64,000 nucleotides of DNA, taken from positions 27,253-91,252 of the forward strand of contig NZ_SMKK01000005.1 of the NCBI RefSeq assembly GCF_004348425.1, given 5' to 3'. Position 1 is the first letter of the stretch. Each line of letters begins with the position of its first letter. Shown here in pieces: positions 61,094 to 64,000 of this stretch. Origin of the DNA: Actinomadura sp. 7K507. GTDB taxonomy: Bacteria; Actinomycetota; Actinomycetes; Streptosporangiales; Streptosporangiaceae. The position numbers and the translations under genes were made by a program. The notes under the pieces were generated by a model. It had not been told where the DNA came from. It saw only the letters and a list, made by a program, of their open reading frames with translations, and ran no database searches.

Positions 61094-61396
61094 CTAGCCT
61101 CCGCCGAACGCGGAGCCGACGATGATGATCAGGAACCAGACCACAAGGATGAGGACGGTGAAGCTGAGGTCCAGCGCAACGTTACCCAGTCGAATGGGCG
61201 GTATGAAGCGCCTCAGGAATTTCAGCGGCGGATCGGTGACGGTGTAGACCGCCTCAGCGATCACCAGGACGACCCCGGTCGGCTTCCACTGCCGGGCGAA
61301 CGACTGCAGGATCTCCAGGATCAGCCTCCCGATCAGGAACAGGAGGAAGAAGTAGAGGATCGCCTGCAGGACGGTTCCAACGATGTTCACTGGCAC
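61094..61396 (-). CDS. YggT-family membrane protein
   Basis: This 100-residue protein has two or more helices: VGTVLQAILYFFLLFLIGRL and LSFTVLILVVWFLIIIVGSA. The conserved centre is LILEILQSFARQWKPTGVVL then TDPPLKFLRRFIPPIRLGN. Family members occur next to sepF in actinobacteria and Firmicutes and are linked to cell division and osmotic tolerance. It sits 15 nt after the sepF stop. Confidence 0.93.
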   Translation of the reverse strand: MPVNIVGTVLQAILYFFLLFLIGRLILEILQSFARQWKPTGVVLVIAEAVYTVTDPPLKFLRRFIPPIRLGNVALDLSFTVLILVVWFLIIIVGSAFGGG

Positions 61397-61411
61397 TCTC
61401 GCATGTGGATC

Positions 61412-61948
61412 TCAGCTCTGATTGAAGAACCCTCGTTCTGCCATCCGGGCCTTGTCCTCGGCCGTCACCTCCACGTTGGCGGGCGACAGCAGGAACACCT
61501 TGTTCGTAACACGCTCGATGCTCCCGTGCAGGCCGAACACGAGACCCGCCGCGAAGTCGACCAGACGCTTGGCGTCGCTGTCGACCATCTCGGTCAGATT
61601 CATGATCACCGGCGTGCCCTCCCGGAAGTGCTCCCCGATGGTCCTCGCCTCGTTGTAGGTCCTTGGGTGCAGCGTAGTGATACGAGCGAGGTCGGTGGTA
61701 CCGGACTCGTAGAGCGCTACGGAACGCCGCTCGATCGTCGACGTGGAGTGATGGTCACGTTCGCGATCCGAGGCCTCGTCCGCTCGGGTAAGCTGGCCGC
61801 CGGATTCGTCCTCGCGACGTCGGCCCTGGCCGGTGTCGGTCTCCTCGTCGTAGAGGTCGTAATCGTCGTAGTCGCCGTACTTGTCGTCGTAGCGGTCGTC
61901 CTCCACAAGGCCGAGGTAGACCGCCATCTTGCGCATCGCGCTGGCCAT
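61412..61948 (-). CDS. sepF: Cell division protein SepF
   Basis: This 178-residue protein links FtsZ filaments to the membrane. The start ATG 61948 has GGAGGGG 5 nt upstream and gives the amphipathic helix [21 protein letters not shown] Tyr/Asp-rich disordered linker follows. The globular SepF domain is [60 protein letters not shown] and [11 protein letters not shown]. Its gene lies with ftsZ and yggT as usual. Confidence 0.96.
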   Translation of the reverse strand: MASAMRKMAVYLGLVEDDRYDDKYGDYDDYDLYDEETDTGQGRRREDESGGQLTRADEASDRERDHHSTSTIERRSVALYESGTTDLARITTLHPRTYNEARTIGEHFREGTPVIMNLTEMVDSDAKRLVDFAAGLVFGLHGSIERVTNKVFLLSPANVEVTAEDKARMAERGFFNQS

Positions 61949-62050
61949 ACGCCCCTCCGTGTCCTGTGGCAACGGCTCCGGGCGCGTCCGGTGCCGTGGG
62001 TGGACCGATCCGTCGTGGCCCGCGTTCCGGCAGGTACCACTGGGGGGACA

Positions 62051-62752
62051 TTACCTGACGATTGCCCGTCGGCCGCCGAGCAACGCCGTACCGACCCGCA
62101 GGTGTGTCGCGCCGCACGCGATCGCCTGTTCCAGATCGCCGCTCATACCCGCAGAGACGATCGAGGCGTCCGGATGGTTCCGGCGGACCTCCCCGGCGAC
62201 CCCGGCGAGCCGCGTGAAGGCGGGCAGGGGGTCGGCGCCGAGCGGCGCGACGGCCATCACGCCGCCGAGTTCCAGGCCGTCCGCCCCGGCGATCCCGTCG
62301 GCGAGCGCGGGCACGTCGCGGGGGGACGCGCCGCCGCGCCCCTCCTTCTCGTCCAGGGAGACCTGGACGAGGCAACGCAGCGTACGGCCGGCGCGGACGG
62401 CGGCGTCCGACAGGGCCGTGACCAGCCTCGACCGGTCGACCGAGTGGACGACGTCGGCGTACCCGGCGACCGCGCGGGCCTTGTTGGTCTGAAGGCCGCC
62501 GACGAAATGCCAGGTGAGCGCGAGGTCGGCGCACTCGGCGGCCTTCGGGCGGGCCTCCTGGTCTCGGTTCTCGCCGACGTCGGTCAGGCCGAGCCCGGCC
62601 AGCAGCCGCACGTCGGCCGCGGGGAAGGTCTTGGTCACCGCGATCAGCGTGATCTCGGACTCGTCGCGGCCGGCCGCGGCGCACGCGGCGGCGATGCGGT
62701 CGCGTACTCCGGCGATGCCCTCGGCCAGTTCGGCACGGCGCTGTGCGGTCAC
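62051..62752 (-). CDS. yggS: YggS-family PLP-binding protein
   Basis: This 233-residue PLP-homeostasis protein has the alanine-racemase-like barrel. GTG 62752 overlaps the pgeF stop by 4 nt. The PLP lysine is in LIAVTKTFPAADVR. GLTDVGENRDQEARPKAAE, LTWHFVGGLQTNKARAV, VDRSRLVTALSD and SAGMSGDLEQAIACGATHLR are the family blocks. It buffers PLP and keeps amino-acid pools balanced. The location inside the division cluster is conserved. Confidence 0.94.
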   Translation of the reverse strand: MTAQRRAELAEGIAGVRDRIAAACAAAGRDESEITLIAVTKTFPAADVRLLAGLGLTDVGENRDQEARPKAAECADLALTWHFVGGLQTNKARAVAGYADVVHSVDRSRLVTALSDAAVRAGRTLRCLVQVSLDEKEGRGGASPRDVPALADGIAGADGLELGGVMAVAPLGADPLPAFTRLAGVAGEVRRNHPDASIVSAGMSGDLEQAIACGATHLRVGTALLGGRRAIVR

Positions 62753-63477
62753 GCGTCGCCCTTGAGCCAGACGTATCCGGCGAAGCGGCCGGTGCGTCCG
62801 TCGCGGCGGTAGGAGAAGAGGCCGGGGTCCTCGATGGTGCAGCGGGGGTCGACCCGTACCCCGGTCACGCCGGCGGCGGCGAGCTGCTCGGCGATGCCGG
62901 CGCGGATGTCGAGGCCGGCGGTGCCCTTGGACGTGGTGGCGTGCGCGGCGGGGACGACGGCTGCGACCTCGTCCCGCATCGCCTCGGGGACCTCGTAGCA
63001 GCGGCCGCACGCGGCGGGGCCGATCGCGGCGGTCATCCGGGCGGGGTCGGCGCCCCGCTCGGACATCGTCTTCACCAGGGCGGGGACGACCCCGGCGGCG
63101 GTTCCGGGGCGGCCGGAGTGGGCGGCGCCGACGATCCCGGCGGCGGGGTCGGCCAGCAGGACGGGCGCGCAGTCGGCGACCAGGACGGCGAGCGCGAGGC
63201 CGGGGACGGTCGTGACGATCGCGTCGACCGGCTCGGAGAGATCGGGGGAGGTGACGAACGCGACGCCGGCGCCGTGCACCTGCCGCATGAAGACGGCGCG
63301 TCCGGGATCGACGCCGAGGCCGGCGGCGACGCGCCGCCGGTTGTCCAGGACGGCGGCGGCGTCGTCGCCGACCGCGCCGCCCATGTTGAGGGTGTCGTAG
63401 GGGGCGGTGCTCACGCCGCCGGCGCGCCCGGTGAACGCGCCGCCGACGCCGTCGCCCATGGCGACGGGAGTGATCAC
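62749..63477 (-). CDS. pgeF: PgeF/YfiH-type peptidoglycan editing factor (laccase domain)
   Basis: This 242-residue multicopper-oxidase-like protein carries the family metal residues: VFMRQVHGAGVAFVT, LVADCAPVLLADPA, GIVGAAHSGRPGTAAG and GPAACGRCYEVPEAM. E. coli YfiH removes wrongly incorporated L-Ser from peptidoglycan precursors. Its ATG overlaps the ftsZ stop by 4 nt. The C-terminus GLFSYRRDGRTGRFAGYVWL is conserved. Confidence 0.94.
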   Translation of the reverse strand: MITPVAMGDGVGGAFTGRAGGVSTAPYDTLNMGGAVGDDAAAVLDNRRRVAAGLGVDPGRAVFMRQVHGAGVAFVTSPDLSEPVDAIVTTVPGLALAVLVADCAPVLLADPAAGIVGAAHSGRPGTAAGVVPALVKTMSERGADPARMTAAIGPAACGRCYEVPEAMRDEVAAVVPAAHATTSKGTAGLDIRAGIAEQLAAAGVTGVRVDPRCTIEDPGLFSYRRDGRTGRFAGYVWLKGDA

Positions 63478-64000
63478 TTCAGGAAGTCGGGGACGTCGAG
63501 GTCGTCGTCCTCGTCGAACACCACGGGACGGCGGCGCTGCCCGGACGAGGCGGGGCCGCCGTCGTTCTCCCCGGCGTGCACCCGGGAGGGGGACTGCTCG
63601 GAGCCCGGACGGGGCGCGGTGGTGCGCGAGCCGCCGGACTCTCCGGCGGACCCGCCGCCGTCGCGGTCGGCGGCCGGGCCCTGCTGCGGGGACGGCGCGC
63701 TCTCTGGCCGGGCGGCCTGCTCACCCGACCCGCCGCTTCCCGCGGAGCGGTCCTCCTGGTCCTGCGCGGGCGGCCGGGGCCGGTCGGACTCGGACGGCTG
63801 CGCCGGCGCCGGGGCCGGGGCGGGCTGCGGAGCGGCGGCGGCCTGCGCCACCGACTGCTGCGGCGGGGCGGCCTGGCTCGCGCTCGCCGACTCCGACCGC
63901 CCGACCCTGCTCGGGATCGGGTTGGCGGGCGCGGCGGACGGCGCGGGCGCGGGCGCGGGCGGCGCGGACGCCGGTGGCGCGGACGCGGGCGGCGGTACGG
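63474..64000 (-). CDS. ftsZ: Cell division protein FtsZ, C-terminal linker and tail only
   Basis: The right edge of the window cuts ftsZ; only the last 175 codons are seen. The end DDLDVPDFLK is the conserved C-terminal peptide that binds SepF and FtsW. The upstream part is a Pro/Ala/Ser/Gln-rich intrinsically disordered linker with no globular sequence. The GTPase domain lies beyond 64000. The stop overlaps the pgeF start by 4 nt (ATGA). The visible linker is long for the family. Confidence 0.88.
   Translation of the reverse strand, partial: VPPPASAPPASAPPAPAPAPSAAPANPIPSRVGRSESASASQAAPPQQSVAQAAAAPQPAPAPAPAQPSESDRPRPPAQDQEDRSAGSGGSGEQAARPESAPSPQQGPAADRDGGGSAGESGGSRTTAPRPGSEQSPSRVHAGENDGGPASSGQRRRPVVFDEDDDLDVPDFLK

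Noticed and set aside
1..64000. CRISPR array, rRNA operon or tRNA genes
   Set aside because: No regularly spaced identical repeats, rRNA-like conserved stretches or TTCRA-type T-loops with matching arms were noticed anywhere in the window.

Overview
The window is very GC-rich DNA with GTG starts, 4-nt stop/start overlaps (GTGA, ATGA) and gene families typical of Actinomycetota. The right end carries the actinobacterial division block ftsZ-pgeF-yggS-sepF-yggT-divIVA. The split histidine operon with a bifunctional PriA, the AfsR-type regulator, mycothiol-dependent-type enzymes and a translational ileS T-box all point to a filamentous actinomycete, perhaps Thermomonosporaceae or Streptosporangiaceae. 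That last placement is inference. All functions below are read from sequence motifs; no database was searched.

Layout. 1-9.9 kb is accessory: a truncated ECF sigma gene, a chaperone-like protein, a TnpB RNA-guided nuclease with its RNA scaffold, a three-gene operon (HNH nuclease fused to a pseudokinase, a Upf1-like SF1 helicase, a winged-helix-like protein), then a second ECF sigma of the same subfamily with a small effector gene. 10-32 kb is a mixed region of phosphotransferase, secreted proteins, ABC exporter with two-component system, peptidase, AfsR-like regulator, MFS exporter, an SPFH/ribbon-helix-helix/GPP34 operon preceded by a 16-bp palindrome, MscS and a CocE-type hydrolase. 32.3-41.8 kb is the histidine operon on the minus strand (hisD-hisC-hisB-small membrane protein-hisH, then priA-hisF-ATP-grasp). 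It is split between hisH and priA by a 3.3-kb defence-type insert: a HEPN Abi-like protein, HsdM and HsdS without HsdR, and a divergent structured small RNA with its own promoter and terminator. 41.9-54 kb holds PhzF, LON-domain, YbaK, dnaE, an AraC regulator, a chorismate mutase with a leaderless Phe-containing leader peptide and attenuator, azlCD, rluD, lspA and a DksA/TraR protein. 54.3-64 kb has the ileS T-box and ileS, a LiaF-like protein, a metal-binding-module membrane protein and the division cluster ending inside ftsZ.

How parts work together. The helicase/HNH-pseudokinase operon appears to be a compact conflict system: its leaderless promoter is covered by an imperfect inverted repeat and diverges toward the second sigma gene. 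The HEPN-HsdM-HsdS operon joins a probable RNase to a DNA methyltransferase and specificity subunit. The adjacent small RNA shares its promoter region and could be its RNA antitoxin; this is inference. The division cluster (FtsZ, SepF, DivIVA, YggT, PgeF) is the normal housekeeping arrangement.

The best candidates for an undescribed system are the HNH-pseudokinase/Upf1-helicase operon (2.8-8.2 kb) and the HEPN-HsdMS-small RNA insert (34.7-37.95 kb). The chorismate mutase leader (50.0-50.2 kb) is the most interesting regulatory element.
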